From Flavobacteriaceae bacterium NBU2977 (GTDB lineage: Bacteria > Bacteroidota > Bacteroidia > Flavobacteriales > Flavobacteriaceae): a stretch of DNA of 64,000 bases. Location: the NCBI GenBank assembly GCA_019931105.1, contig JAIOUW010000002.1:62001-126000 (forward strand). Direction: 5' to 3'. The position numbers and the translations under genes are program-made. Shown here one piece after another: positions 25,754 to 36,060 of the stretch. Under the pieces are notes generated by a model, which worked only from the letters and a program-made list of their open reading frames with translations, ran no database searches and was not told where the DNA came from. How positions within the stretch are numbered: the stretch's first letter is position 1; every line of letters starts with the position of its first letter.

Positions 25754-26902
25754 ATGTCCCAAAGACTGAGTTTCATTTTTTGCTTCTTGATGTGTGCGGC
25801 ATTGGGCAATGCCCAGTACGAAATTAGTGAACTTGGTCAAATGCCGCAGGAAACCTTTGAAACTTCGGGATTGATATTTATCGATGGCAAGGCAATTACG
25901 CACAACGACTCTGGCAATAATGCCCTACTCTTTGAAATCGATACGACCACTGTGCAGATTACACGCACCGTCGCTGTTTCCAATGCTGAAAATGTTGATT
26001 GGGAAGATATTGCCCATGACGAGGAATTCATTTATATAGGTGATTTTGGCAATAATAATGGAAATCGGCAAGATTTAAGAGTATATCGTATCTCCAAGCA
26101 AGATTATATTGCTATGGAAACGGTGACGGCGGAACAGATCAATTTTAGTTATGAAGATCAGGTTGATTTTGTGGCCGAAGCAAATAGTGATTGGGATGCC
26201 GAGGCACTTTTTGTTCTTGGGGACGAATTGATAGTTTTGACCAAACAATGGAAAAATAACGGAACGGTAGCCTATTCTTTTCCAAAGACCCCGGGAACGT
26301 ATGTTGCCAATAAGTTGGATGGTTATGGGAATATCGGTCTTGTCACCGGAGCAGATTATGACCAAGAGACAAACGTATTATCGATTGTCGGTTATTCGCA
26401 GACACTGTCACCTTTTGTAATGTTGGTAGAAGATCTTTCTTCAACAGGAATTTTTGAGGGAAAGATTGAAAAAACAACCCTTGATATAGGGTTCGCCCAA
26501 ACTGAAGGAATCGTACAAATCGAACCGCATCGATTTTTGCTCTCTTGCGAATACTTTTCAAATGAAACTCCGAGCATTACGTCTGAAGCACGTCTCTTTT
26601 CATTAAAGATAGATGATACGGTCGTCGCCGAAGAACCCGAAACCCCCGGTCAACCTACCGAAAATGAAACTGACCAATTGATTTTGTACAGAGAAGTAGG
26701 ATCGACCACCCTTAATTACCAATTAAATACAAACAAACGGGTCTTGTCGATGGCGATATTCGATGCGACAGGTAGCATAATACGACAAGAAAAGCAAGTT
26801 GACCTTACATCGGTCATCGATCTTCTGACGATGTCCTCATCGATTTATTATTTGACTTTTTATTTAGAAGGGACCACTCTTTCCCGACCTTTTGTCCGTT
26901 AG
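25754..26902 (+). CDS. Secreted beta-propeller-like protein with T9SS type A-like C-terminal domain
   Basis: The 382-residue protein has a signal peptide (MSQRLSFIFCFLMCAALGNA). Residues about 20-295 are strand-rich with repeated acidic and aromatic segments (VDWEDIAHDEEFIYIGDFGN, SDWDAEALFVLGDELIVLTK), resembling a propeller. A Glu/Pro/Thr linker (about 300-315) leads to a C-terminal domain ending LYREVGSTTLNYQL...IYYLTFYLEGTTLSRPFVR-like, the shape of type A sorting domains of the type IX system. It is probably exported through that system. No enzymatic motif is seen. It stands alone. Confidence 0.72.
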   Translation: MSQRLSFIFCFLMCAALGNAQYEISELGQMPQETFETSGLIFIDGKAITHNDSGNNALLFEIDTTTVQITRTVAVSNAENVDWEDIAHDEEFIYIGDFGNNNGNRQDLRVYRISKQDYIAMETVTAEQINFSYEDQVDFVAEANSDWDAEALFVLGDELIVLTKQWKNNGTVAYSFPKTPGTYVANKLDGYGNIGLVTGADYDQETNVLSIVGYSQTLSPFVMLVEDLSSTGIFEGKIEKTTLDIGFAQTEGIVQIEPHRFLLSCEYFSNETPSITSEARLFSLKIDDTVVAEEPETPGQPTENETDQLILYREVGSTTLNYQLNTNKRVLSMAIFDATGSIIRQEKQVDLTSVIDLLTMSSSIYYLTFYLEGTTLSRPFVR

Positions 26903-26958
26903 TGCCGTCAGTATTCTTATTTAAGTTTTAATTAACATTTAAGGTTTCGAATTATACC

Positions 26959-26966
26959 TAGTTTTG
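26959..26966 (+). promoter_or_regulatory. Possible DUF2911 gene promoter -7 element
   Basis: TAGTTTTG fits TAnnTTTG, about 24 bases before ATG 26990. No TTG is seen at the -33 distance. Confidence 0.4.
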
Positions 26967-26989
26967 AAAAAAATGAAAACTATAAAAAA

Positions 26990-27841
26990 ATGAAAAAATT
27001 AGTACTACTTTTATGTTTAGCACTTGCTTCGTATACGGTTGAAGCACAGATAAATACACCAGCGGCGAGTCCAGGATCCACGTTGGTTCAAACCGTCGGG
27101 TTGACCGATGTTACCGTTGAATATTCTAGACCATCAATGAAGGGAAGGACAATCTTTGGTGACTTGGTACCCTATGGCAAAATTTGGAGAACCGGTGCGA
27201 ATGCACGTACAAAAATCACTTTTAGCCAAGATGTAACAATTGCCGGTAAAGAACTTAAAGCTGGCAGTTATGCTTTATTTACAAAGCCTGGGGAATCTTC
27301 TTGGGAAATTATCTTCTATACCGAGACAAGCGGTGGAGGCACCCCTCAAAACTGGGACGATAGCAAGGTAGCTTTGATGACTTCGTCACCGATCACCAAG
27401 TTTCCAGTGGAAATGGCGGTCGAAACCTTCACCATCACTATCGATGATCTCACCGATAACAGTGGGGTATTGGGTCTTTTGTGGTCAAATGTATACGTGC
27501 CAATTAAATTCGAAGTACCAACTGATGCCGTGGTTTCTGAAAGCATTGACAGAGTATTGAACGGGCCCGGTGCCGGAGATTACTATGCCGCCGCGGTCTA
27601 TTACCTTAATTCAGGAAAGGATATCAACAAAGCTAGGACTTGGATGGATAAGGCGATGTCGATGACCGAGAAACCGGCATTCTGGCAATTACGCCAACAA
27701 TCTTTGATTTATGCCAAAGCTGGAGATAAAAAAGCTGCCATCGAAACCGCTAAAAAATCGCTGGCCGCCGCAACCGAGGCAGGCAATGATGATTATGTAA
27801 AAATGAATACCGATTCTTTGAAAGAATGGGGAGGTATGTAA
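26990..27841 (+). CDS. DUF2911 domain-containing secreted protein
   Basis: The 283-residue protein has a clear signal peptide (MKKLVLLLCLALASYTVEAQ). The DUF2911 domain (about 25-170) shows VTVEYSRPSMKGRTIFGDLV, YGKIWRTGANARTKITFSQD and LKAGSYALFTKPGESSWEII. The C-terminal part (about 185-283) has TPR-like helices (DINKARTWMDKAMSM, DKKAAIETAKKSLAAATEAG). DUF2911 proteins are common, periplasmic and of unknown function in Bacteroidetes. A bidirectional terminator follows. Confidence 0.86.
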   Translation: MKKLVLLLCLALASYTVEAQINTPAASPGSTLVQTVGLTDVTVEYSRPSMKGRTIFGDLVPYGKIWRTGANARTKITFSQDVTIAGKELKAGSYALFTKPGESSWEIIFYTETSGGGTPQNWDDSKVALMTSSPITKFPVEMAVETFTITIDDLTDNSGVLGLLWSNVYVPIKFEVPTDAVVSESIDRVLNGPGAGDYYAAAVYYLNSGKDINKARTWMDKAMSMTEKPAFWQLRQQSLIYAKAGDKKAAIETAKKSLAAATEAGNDDYVKMNTDSLKEWGGM

Positions 27842-27870
27842 TCTTTCTTCATCAAACGAAGTAATATTGA

Positions 27871-27900
27871 AAAAGCCCTGATACACATCAGGGCTTTTTT
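27871..27900. terminator. Bidirectional terminator between DUF2911 gene and DUF5107 gene
   Basis: AAAAGCCCTGAT / ATCAGGGCTTTT arms with an ACAC loop and a run of six T's on the right, plus A's on the left, so it can end both convergent transcripts. The DUF5107 stop codon lies two bases beyond. Confidence 0.85.
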
Positions 27901-27901
27901 G

Positions 27902-30900
27902 TTATTGATATTGTAGGGCAGTCAAGAGCACTTTCCAAATATCTTCGTGAATACTGGTTTTTACTTTGTGTGTTTTTATTGCATCACTATCATTTTGGAA
28001 AAGGGCAAGCGCCAACCGATTTTTTTGGGTTTCACTTTTTAATTCAGAAATCATGGTGGCGAGCTTATCTTGCCTGTTCAATTTACGTAGGGCCAGCAAT
28101 CCAAATAAATGATGAATATCGGGGGCTTCGAGGTGATCATTGGTGTAATCGACTACGCTTTGGAGCAATTCTTTACTTTTATCGGTTTCCCCGGTGGCTT
28201 CATAACTTACGGCCAAAAGATAATCTTGTATTCTTTCGTCAGGTTCATAGGGCTTTCCTACCCCTATATTTTCAGGCCATTCCTTTGATTTTTTCAACAC
28301 GGTTATTGCGTTTTTATATTTCTTTTTGGCCAACAATGTTCGGGCAACTCCCAAGTGGGCTCGCTCATATATTATTCGACTTTCACTTGCATGCTCATAG
28401 GGCAATACCTGTATGGTTTCCATAATCTTTAGCACCTCTGAAAAATGTCCGGTGTTCAATGCTGTTTTTGCATGGGCCAGTTCGACATTATAATTCCCCC
28501 TGAATTTTTTGAATGCCTTTTTTGACAAATTGTACGCCGCGTCATATTTTTCGTTTTGTAAGAGGAACAGGATGTTCGCTTCCCATACTTTGCAGTCCGA
28601 GGGCTTCAACTTTAACGCCTTTTCATAATCTTTTGCGCGCACATCAAAACCTGCCTCTTTCATAAGAGCTGCCCTAAATCGATAGAATATATCGGAATCA
28701 GGGACATTTTCAAGCCCTTTTAAAAGGTTCTTGCCTTTCATGTCTTGCCCTACGGCTAAATAATTGTGTGCCAAATAATACTTTAGCTTCCAACTATTGT
28801 TTTGACCAACTGCCCATTCCAAAACGGGAAGCGTTTCCCTGCGATAAGGGAAAGTTAGATTGATATCCTTCTCAATGGCGTCGTTTAGCAGCCGTGTGCT
28901 TTCGTTCGTATCGGGATCTTTTTGTAGATAAGCGGCCCAAATTAGGTTTATGACATTTTTCGTTGGTGCCAGTACGGATAGCGCCATGGAATCAAGGCCC
29001 AGTTGATGGTAGCGCACTGCTAGACCTAATAGGGTTTCATGCTTGAATTCATTTTGAATGGTTTCTAGATCCGTGCTTGTCATTTCATCGTTCCCGCCAT
29101 TGGTTCGTGACCGCTGCAATCGGGCAAAATAATTAAGGGGGTCTATTTTGAGAATTTCATTGCTTTGGTAATTAAAGGTATCTTCATCGTTCTTGATTTT
29201 AGACACTTGCATTAAGATTTCCCTCGCATTAACATTATAGGTGTTATGGACAAGAGCCTTTTTGGCATAGATTGTTGCACGTTCATAATTTTTGTCGGCA
29301 AAATGGATCTCCGCCATTTGAGCAAACGAAACGGATCTATATTTCATATCCCTAGCTGCCCAACCTAACGATTCCAATGCGTTCAAATGGTCGCCCATTG
29401 CCCTATAGATCATGCCGGCCATATAGTTGGCCGATGGGTCATAGGTATCCATTTTAAGCACCGCGTTGGAAAATTCCAAGGCAACTTCATAGGCGGCCCT
29501 TCGATATTCAAGTTCGGCCAATCCGACCAGACCTTTACGATGTGATGGATCCAGGGCGATAAGTTCGGACAGTTTTTCGCGGGCCAAAGAAAACTCTCGA
29601 AACTCTATGGCCTCCAAACCTTCTTGTAATAATTTTTCCGATTCAGATGTTTTCAAGTCTTCGTCAGGATAAAAAGGCCTTTTCAATCGATTTTCATTAC
29701 CATCGTTTGTATAGCCAAGGTCGGTACCTTTTACCCGAACCTCGATTTTGTCGTCAGGGGAAGTAGATAATCTTGTTAAAAAAACACCCATCGGTTTCAG
29801 ATCCAACTTTTTTTCCAAAACGATCTCATCGTTTACAATGACCAAAATATCATTGTTCAATTTTTGAAGTGCATTGATACCGATAAAGGTTTGACCATTT
29901 TCGTATGTTACGTTTAGCACTCCTTCTTTGGAAGCATCCTTCATTCCGCCGATTTCCTTGTAGGGAAACCAAATCTCAGACCATGTATCCATAACATACG
30001 GGTCAAATCCTACTTGGCTTATCGGATTGGTATCACCACCCGGGGAATATTGGTCAAAAAGCCTTCCGGCTTGAAATTCGATATATTGGCCATCTGAATC
30101 CGTCAAAAGATCTTCCCATATGCCTCCCGCCCGAGAGAGGTTCCATAACCATAATTTTTGTCCGGGCATCTCCTCATAAGGCGCCCAGGTGCCAAAACCG
30201 AACTTCTTATCATGATAATATCCACCAAAAAAATCATTGTATTCGCCCACGATATGATACGATTTCGAAGGGCCGAAAGTATTGTTCTTATAGAAGGATA
30301 AATTACGGCCTTTGTTATCTATGGGCCATGGGTGGGCATTTCCTCCATGCTCCACATATTTGTCTCCCGGAATAAAGAATTGAAGGTCATAGGTGGCCAC
30401 AGCGGCCGCGGTCATCCAATTATAATAGGATTGGGAGAGGGGAGAAGCATTGTACCATGATGCGTTGGTCTCGAAATAGGCTTTTTCCTTTTCAAGACGT
30501 ATTTCAACGGTCCATCTTGTGTTCGAAGGCAGGTCGACATTACCGACGATACAACTCACGCTTCCATCGCTGTTCGTTCGGGTAAGGTAATCAACGGGGG
30601 TTGCGGTCGAAGGATGATGCCCTATGATACCAAAATTAAACTCGATTCCTCCCGAGGTCCAAGGTCCCCGCATCGCAATGTTCCGAAACTTAACAACTTC
30701 GTTCTTGTAAAGAAACTCTTCACCGGTACTTTTCTCTATAGCCCCCCATACTTTGCCACCGATTTCCGGCAGCACAAAGACTTTGATGTATTCATTCTCT
30801 AAAGTGACCACTTTCCAATTCTTCTTGGAACTTTTGTGCTCGTATGCTTCAAATTTGTAGTAAGGGGTTATTTTAGGGTTTTCGGTCAATATGGGCACGG

Positions 30901-31027
30901 GATTCGGTTTGCTAAAACCATAGGTGTCCAAGGCCATGGTTTCTTCTTTTATTGAAACGGATTGACCATTTACATAAAAAAAAGCAAATAGCAAGGTAAT
31001 GTGGAGTAAACCCAATTTATAGCACAT
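27902..31027 (-). CDS. DUF5107 domain protein with long TPR array
   Basis: The 1041-residue secreted protein has a signal peptide (MCYKLGLLHITLLFAFFYVNGQ). Residues about 40-370 form a beta-sandwich region typical of DUF5107: IKVFVLPEIGGKVWGAIEKS, RNIAMRGPWTSGGIEFNFG, and many Trp/Tyr residues, consistent with a carbohydrate-facing mutarotase-like fold (inference). From about 470 to the end there are TPR-like helical repeats (LAREKLSELIALDPSHRKGL, ERATIYAKKALVHNTYNVNA). It lies 2 bases after the CRTAC1-like gene, so it is co-transcribed. Similar proteins occur in sugar-uptake loci of Bacteroidetes, but no activity can be assigned. Confidence 0.82.
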   Translation of the reverse strand: MCYKLGLLHITLLFAFFYVNGQSVSIKEETMALDTYGFSKPNPVPILTENPKITPYYKFEAYEHKSSKKNWKVVTLENEYIKVFVLPEIGGKVWGAIEKSTGEEFLYKNEVVKFRNIAMRGPWTSGGIEFNFGIIGHHPSTATPVDYLTRTNSDGSVSCIVGNVDLPSNTRWTVEIRLEKEKAYFETNASWYNASPLSQSYYNWMTAAAVATYDLQFFIPGDKYVEHGGNAHPWPIDNKGRNLSFYKNNTFGPSKSYHIVGEYNDFFGGYYHDKKFGFGTWAPYEEMPGQKLWLWNLSRAGGIWEDLLTDSDGQYIEFQAGRLFDQYSPGGDTNPISQVGFDPYVMDTWSEIWFPYKEIGGMKDASKEGVLNVTYENGQTFIGINALQKLNNDILVIVNDEIVLEKKLDLKPMGVFLTRLSTSPDDKIEVRVKGTDLGYTNDGNENRLKRPFYPDEDLKTSESEKLLQEGLEAIEFREFSLAREKLSELIALDPSHRKGLVGLAELEYRRAAYEVALEFSNAVLKMDTYDPSANYMAGMIYRAMGDHLNALESLGWAARDMKYRSVSFAQMAEIHFADKNYERATIYAKKALVHNTYNVNAREILMQVSKIKNDEDTFNYQSNEILKIDPLNYFARLQRSRTNGGNDEMTSTDLETIQNEFKHETLLGLAVRYHQLGLDSMALSVLAPTKNVINLIWAAYLQKDPDTNESTRLLNDAIEKDINLTFPYRRETLPVLEWAVGQNNSWKLKYYLAHNYLAVGQDMKGKNLLKGLENVPDSDIFYRFRAALMKEAGFDVRAKDYEKALKLKPSDCKVWEANILFLLQNEKYDAAYNLSKKAFKKFRGNYNVELAHAKTALNTGHFSEVLKIMETIQVLPYEHASESRIIYERAHLGVARTLLAKKKYKNAITVLKKSKEWPENIGVGKPYEPDERIQDYLLAVSYEATGETDKSKELLQSVVDYTNDHLEAPDIHHLFGLLALRKLNRQDKLATMISELKSETQKNRLALALFQNDSDAIKTHKVKTSIHEDIWKVLLTALQYQ

Positions 31028-31029
31028 TT

Positions 31030-34000
31030 TTATTCCGATTTTGTCGTGAAACGATAGGTCTTGATGGTTTCGTTGTTCCGTGCAAATAATACGATCTTTT
31101 CATTGCCCGATTTGATGATTTCAATATCCCGCACTTCTCCATCGATGTTCAATCCGCTTTCCATGGAATTTACAGTAGTAAAATTACCGGTTCCATCACC
31201 CAACATTAGAACGCCCTTATTGGCATCGTAACGCCCATATTTGACTCTGGTACCAAAGAAATTGCCGGCCAGAAGGATGTCCAAATTCCCATCCCCGTTA
31301 AAATCTTCCGAAAGAATTCCATAGACCGGCGCGAATTGTGCTTGGCTTGGCAAAGGGCTGATCTTGAATTGTGATTTGCCCAAGTTTTCAACATAGGAAG
31401 TGGAAAAATTCGTAACCTTATATACCCTGGCCCCTCTGAGTTCTTCATTTGAAAAAACATCGGTTATTTTGGCATTGGCATAATCGGAATAATTTACATA
31501 TTTCCCCTTAAGTCCACTGAGTTGCCCTATAAGGTCATCTTTTGAAAATACGGGATAACTCTCGCCCATGACGTACGAGCAGAGAATAGGATCCAAAGCG
31601 CCATTGTTATCGAAATCTTTTACATAAAGCTCTACAGGCTCTTTTTCAGAGGCCTTCAATTGCGAATTATGACCGAAATTACCAAGTATGTAATCAATAT
31701 CGCCATCATTGTCGAAATCTCCCGATGAAATCGTATTCCACCAACCTGATGAATTCGAAAGCCCTGAAGAATCGGCCAGTTCGTTAAGTACACCTTTATT
31801 GTTTTCAAAAAGTCTTACGGCCATAAATTCACCGACTATTATAAGATCATTGTTGCCATCGCCATTAAAATCCGTCCATAGCGCATCGGTCACCATACCC
31901 GGATTTACCAAATCGGTGTTGGTTGCGGCCGTGATGTCGGTAAAATTTCCTTTACCATCATTTTGGAGGATATAACTTCGCGGTTCGGTAGGGTATTTTC
32001 CGGGCACCAACCTTCCGCCGACAAACAGGTCTAGGTCACCATCGGCATCCATATCTCCGACGGACACGCACGAACCGCTCGTCAACATCGATGGGAGGGA
32101 AGCCATACTTTTGCTGAAATTACCGCGACCGTCGTTAATATAGAGTCGATCTTGCAATTCGGCCGAATCCACTGTAAAATCGTTGCCGCCGCTGACCACA
32201 TATAGATCTAAATCATCGTCATTGTCGGCATCGAAAAACAACGCTCCGATATCTTCGGAAACTTGATCTTCTTGAAAGATTTTCGGGGTATTTTCAATGA
32301 ACTTGCCGACCCTATCTTGGATAAAAATTTTAGCGGACTGACCTTTTGCACCTCCTACAAAAAGGTCTTCAAGACCATCTTTATTGATATCGCCCTTTGC
32401 AATTTTAGGTCCTTGTGTCGATAATTTATGAGGTAGCAGTTGTTCTCTTTTGAAATCATTATAGTTATTTTCATCATGCTTGAAATCGATTAGGCTATCG
32501 ACAGATATATCGGCAAAATATGTCTCTTTGTTAGATTTTATGGTTGATTCTTTTTTAACCGCATCGGCCTGTTTTAATATAACCGTTCGATTCGGCTCCA
32601 AATTCTTAAGAACCTGAATTTTTCCATCGGGCCATATTACATTGACTTCATCAACATTGGTTGCTTCCCCAAGGCCAAAAACCATATTATGATCGACCGA
32701 GGACTGAAACCCTCTGGTGGGCATTAATTCTTGGCTCAAAAGGGTATCGCCCAATTTTAGAATGACCTTGGTGCCAACACCAAAGGTATTCTTTCCCTGA
32801 CCCTCGAAACCGAACTTTACATAGTTGTTGGGAGTTAACTTGTCACTATTATTGCGATATATAAAAGCAACCTGATCGGTATTGTTAACGACAAGATCCA
32901 TATCGCCATCATTATCGAGATCGGCATAGGCCGCACCGTTGGAAAGCGATTCTTGATTCAAGCCCCATGCTTCATTGACCTTCGTGAAGGTGAGGTCGCC
33001 ATTATTGCGATACGTGTAGTTTTCTTCAATGGTGGACGGCATATTTTCCAGTAGCCTGTCAATGGCCACCTCTACACCGGTATTGTTTTCGTTGAGTTTT
33101 TCCTGAACTGCGAAGTTCATGAAGTCCATGTTGGTATAATCTTTCTTGAAACCGTTGGTAATAAATAGGTCCTTAAATCCATCATTATCAAAATCGGTAA
33201 AAAGTGATGCCCAACTCCAATCCGTATTTGAAATGCCCGAAAACTGGCCGATTTCAGAAAAATACTGGCCATTATTGTTCAGATGCATCATATTACGCAT
33301 AATCTGATGATAAAATCCATTTTCTTCAAGAAGACTGTTTTTGTCATAGTTATCGGGGCCTGAGACCATTTTAAGGCGGTAATTGTCTTCAGGGAGCATA
33401 TCCAATGTCATTATCTCAGGATACCCGTCATTATTGATGTCGGCAATATCTGACCCCATCGAAAAATGGGAAACATGCCCAATGAATTTCTCAAGACTTT
33501 CAGTAAACGTGCCATTTTGATTGTTTATATACAAATAGTCCTGCTCATGAAAATCGTTCGATACATAAATGTCGGGCCAGCCGTCGTTATTAATGTCGGA
33601 AATAGCAACACCAAGTCCAAAACCTAGAACATTCGAAACAAGCCCTACCTCATCACTTACATTAATAAACTTACCATTCTCGTTCTTGTACAATTTGTCG
33701 GCGAAATTAGGGTCTCGTTTTTGTTTGAGATTTTCACTGGCCCCAGTTGCCAGTCTGAACCCTGAATATTGTTGTGTAGAATGATTTACTAGATAGAAAT
33801 CCAGGTCACCGTCCTTATCGTAATCAAAAAAAGCCCCTTGGGATGAGTACCCTGCATCGTCTAGACCGTATTCTGCAGCCCTTTCGGTAAACGAGAGGTC
33901 ACCATTGTTGATAAAAAGAACATTGCGCCTTTTGAAATCATCTTTGGCGGCCGATCGACATACATAGATATCCAAATAACCATCTCCGTTGACATCGGCC

Positions 34001-34356
34001 ATGGTCGTTCCGGTATTCCATAGTCCGGAAGCAAATACACCTGCCTTTTCGGCTATTTCTTCAAATTCAAAATCTCCTTTGTTCAAATAAAGTCGGCTTC
34101 CGACCATATTGCCTGTAAAATAAAGATCAACAAGGCCGTCATTATTGATATCTCCGACCGAAATACCTCCGCCATTATAGATTTGACCGTAGGTTAGTAC
34201 GTTGAATTCCTCGGTTTCTACAACAAGGTTTTTAAACTTAACTCCTGTTTTGGAACTCGGCATTAGGGAAAACATCTTGGTGTCGTCAATATTGTTACAT
34301 GATAACGCCCACAAGGCGAAAGCAGCAAGTGCAATAATTGTTTTGAATTTGCTCAT
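31030..34356 (-). CDS. CRTAC1-like VCBS/FG-GAP repeat lipoprotein with ASPIC/UnbV domain
   Basis: The 1108-residue lipoprotein has a signal of the form MSKFKTIIALAAFALWALSC. It carries about a dozen FG-GAP/VCBS calcium loops of the DxNxDGxxD type, e.g. DINNDGLVDLYFTG, DYDKDGDLDFYLVN, DMDADGDLDLFVGG and DFNGDGNLDILLAG, forming one or two beta-propellers. Between them (about 525-600) is an ASPIC/UnbV-like domain (FGVGTKVILKLGD, VDHNMVFGLGEA, VNVIWPDGKIQVL). It probably sits on the cell surface next to SusCD. The function is unknown: a binding or adhesion platform is likely (inference). The DUF5107 gene follows after 2 bases. Confidence 0.9.
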   Translation of the reverse strand: MSKFKTIIALAAFALWALSCNNIDDTKMFSLMPSSKTGVKFKNLVVETEEFNVLTYGQIYNGGGISVGDINNDGLVDLYFTGNMVGSRLYLNKGDFEFEEIAEKAGVFASGLWNTGTTMADVNGDGYLDIYVCRSAAKDDFKRRNVLFINNGDLSFTERAAEYGLDDAGYSSQGAFFDYDKDGDLDFYLVNHSTQQYSGFRLATGASENLKQKRDPNFADKLYKNENGKFINVSDEVGLVSNVLGFGLGVAISDINNDGWPDIYVSNDFHEQDYLYINNQNGTFTESLEKFIGHVSHFSMGSDIADINNDGYPEIMTLDMLPEDNYRLKMVSGPDNYDKNSLLEENGFYHQIMRNMMHLNNNGQYFSEIGQFSGISNTDWSWASLFTDFDNDGFKDLFITNGFKKDYTNMDFMNFAVQEKLNENNTGVEVAIDRLLENMPSTIEENYTYRNNGDLTFTKVNEAWGLNQESLSNGAAYADLDNDGDMDLVVNNTDQVAFIYRNNSDKLTPNNYVKFGFEGQGKNTFGVGTKVILKLGDTLLSQELMPTRGFQSSVDHNMVFGLGEATNVDEVNVIWPDGKIQVLKNLEPNRTVILKQADAVKKESTIKSNKETYFADISVDSLIDFKHDENNYNDFKREQLLPHKLSTQGPKIAKGDINKDGLEDLFVGGAKGQSAKIFIQDRVGKFIENTPKIFQEDQVSEDIGALFFDADNDDDLDLYVVSGGNDFTVDSAELQDRLYINDGRGNFSKSMASLPSMLTSGSCVSVGDMDADGDLDLFVGGRLVPGKYPTEPRSYILQNDGKGNFTDITAATNTDLVNPGMVTDALWTDFNGDGNNDLIIVGEFMAVRLFENNKGVLNELADSSGLSNSSGWWNTISSGDFDNDGDIDYILGNFGHNSQLKASEKEPVELYVKDFDNNGALDPILCSYVMGESYPVFSKDDLIGQLSGLKGKYVNYSDYANAKITDVFSNEELRGARVYKVTNFSTSYVENLGKSQFKISPLPSQAQFAPVYGILSEDFNGDGNLDILLAGNFFGTRVKYGRYDANKGVLMLGDGTGNFTTVNSMESGLNIDGEVRDIEIIKSGNEKIVLFARNNETIKTYRFTTKSE

Positions 34357-34424
34357 TGTAAATAGGGTTAGGCGAAAAATAGCTCAAATTAAGAAAAATG
34401 ATTTCAGCCGAACGTGAATGAATG

Positions 34425-34458
34425 AAAAAAACCTGTGGAATCTTCCACAGGTTTTTTT
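34425..34458 (-). terminator. Terminator after susD
   Basis: Arms AACCTGTGGA / TCCACAGGTT with loop ATCT are flanked by A's and T's on both sides, 15 bases after the susD stop on the minus strand. It lies between susD and the CRTAC1-like gene, so susCD transcripts may stop or be thinned here. Confidence 0.75.
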
Positions 34459-34472
34459 ACAACAAGGATGAA

Positions 34473-36050
34473 TTAAAAGTTAGGACCACCGGTATCCCAC
34501 CAAAGGCGAGTGCCTATTTCATCGGGACCGCCCAATTTAGTAGTGGCATCTGCAACAGCCTCAGGACTATTTTCACGTTGTCCATTAATAAAGGTCATAC
34601 GTCTTAAAAAATCATCGGCAGGAATGATACCCCAATCTGAATTACTATCGTTTTGATAGTTATAAGGAAGTTTGGGATATCCTGTGCGTCTGTGATCTAC
34701 CCAAGGTTCCATAGAATCCGTATAAGCGGCAATCCATTTTTGAGTAATGATTTTCTCCAATTTGGTTTCATTATCGGCAGCTTCGTCCCAAGCTACTGTA
34801 GTGGTAATTCTGTTGACAAAATCGTTTACGTCACCACTCGCTGCCGGATCATCATAGTCAAGCGGTATACCCGTATCGTTTGCCAAATAATCATCCACTC
34901 CGCCAATTCCCCATAGTTCAAACGATGTACGAACTCCAGCTTCATAAAGCATACCTGCATCACCGGCCCCTGCCCAACCGCGTAAAGCAGCTTCGGCTAA
35001 CAAGAAGTGTGTTTCATCGGCACTAAAAAACTTACGCTGAGTCACTTTAGCGGGGTCATTAAAATCTAGATTAATCGTAGAAAAGGGTATGCGTGCATCC
35101 TTTGCTCCTAGATTGGCGCCGTTTCGAATTCCCTTATAGGGAAAATCTGGATGATCGGAAACCAGTGACATGTCTGAAACAGGTTCGAAAAATGCACTTA
35201 CCCTTGGATCTTCGTATCCGCCTAATATTGACTCCATAGAAGCACTCATGCGGGTATCGTTCCATTCAAAGCATATTACAGCAGGATGATATTTTTGACC
35301 ATAGCCATTAATGTAAAAATTATCGCCATTGGTAGTAATCAAACCTGCTGGGTCTGCAATTGCTTTTTCACCTTGTGCCTTTGCCAAGGCAGGGTCTACC
35401 TTCGCAATACGTATCGCCAAACGAAGCCTAATAGAGTTTGCGAGTTTTGCCCATTGAGCCAAATCGCCACCATAGCTGGCATCAAATGCCGTAATATCCG
35501 GTTTATCCGCATTTGCCATAAAAACTCCGATGATACGGTCAAGGTCAGCGAAGAGTGCATTGTATAAAACTGGTTCACTATCATATTCCCCCGTTTTTCC
35601 TAAACCAAATTCTGTATAAATTACAGGACCATAATACACTGTCAATCGCTGTATTGAAAGTATCTTGATCAGATTGGCCCACTCAATAAATATTTGATTA
35701 TCATTTGCAGTAGCAATATCAATGGCTTGATTTGCAGGCTTAATAACATTGTCGTATTGAACTGTCCAATATCGATTCCAACGCAAGTAATAGGTGGTAT
35801 TGTTCACTCCTCCAACAAACGGAGTAGGAGTGGCCAAATGTCTTGCGAAAGAGTCGTTGGTCAAATTATGGTCAATCTGAATACCGTAAAGGTTTTTCAA
35901 CATATTTGGAAAGAATGCTCCAACGTCGTTGAAATCTTGCTTTAAAGATTCTCCGGTAATTTCGTAGGGATTCGTATTCGTCTCCTCGAAATTATCAGTA
36001 CAAGCTCCTAGAGCTAATGCTAATGAAATTATATACAATAACTTTTTCAT
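34473..36050 (-). CDS. SusD/RagB-like outer-membrane nutrient-binding lipoprotein
   Basis: The 525-residue lipoprotein has a lipobox signal (MKKLLYIISLALALGAC). The helical SusD-like fold of the SusD-like_2 type shows NPYEITGESLKQDFNDVGAF, AIDIATANDNQIFIEWANLI (the TPR scaffold), LAQWAKLANSIRLRLAIRI and TQRKFFSADETHFLLAEAA. SusD caps the SusC transporter and binds the substrate before uptake. It begins 10 bases after the susC stop, as in every SusCD pair. The substrate class cannot be told from the sequence. Confidence 0.93.
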   Translation of the reverse strand: MKKLLYIISLALALGACTDNFEETNTNPYEITGESLKQDFNDVGAFFPNMLKNLYGIQIDHNLTNDSFARHLATPTPFVGGVNNTTYYLRWNRYWTVQYDNVIKPANQAIDIATANDNQIFIEWANLIKILSIQRLTVYYGPVIYTEFGLGKTGEYDSEPVLYNALFADLDRIIGVFMANADKPDITAFDASYGGDLAQWAKLANSIRLRLAIRIAKVDPALAKAQGEKAIADPAGLITTNGDNFYINGYGQKYHPAVICFEWNDTRMSASMESILGGYEDPRVSAFFEPVSDMSLVSDHPDFPYKGIRNGANLGAKDARIPFSTINLDFNDPAKVTQRKFFSADETHFLLAEAALRGWAGAGDAGMLYEAGVRTSFELWGIGGVDDYLANDTGIPLDYDDPAASGDVNDFVNRITTTVAWDEAADNETKLEKIITQKWIAAYTDSMEPWVDHRRTGYPKLPYNYQNDSNSDWGIIPADDFLRRMTFINGQRENSPEAVADATTKLGGPDEIGTRLWWDTGGPNF

Positions 36051-36060
36051 GTTTTTTTTT

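Noticed and set aside
26973-26993. Six-codon frame ending ATGA over the DUF2911 start, possible leader peptide
   Set aside because: The likely transcription start from the TAGTTTTG element is at about the same place, so its ATG would have almost no leader to be translated from.
27970-28425. 151-codon plus-strand frame
   Set aside because: It is opposite the TPR end of the DUF5107 gene and has no signal, start context or family features.
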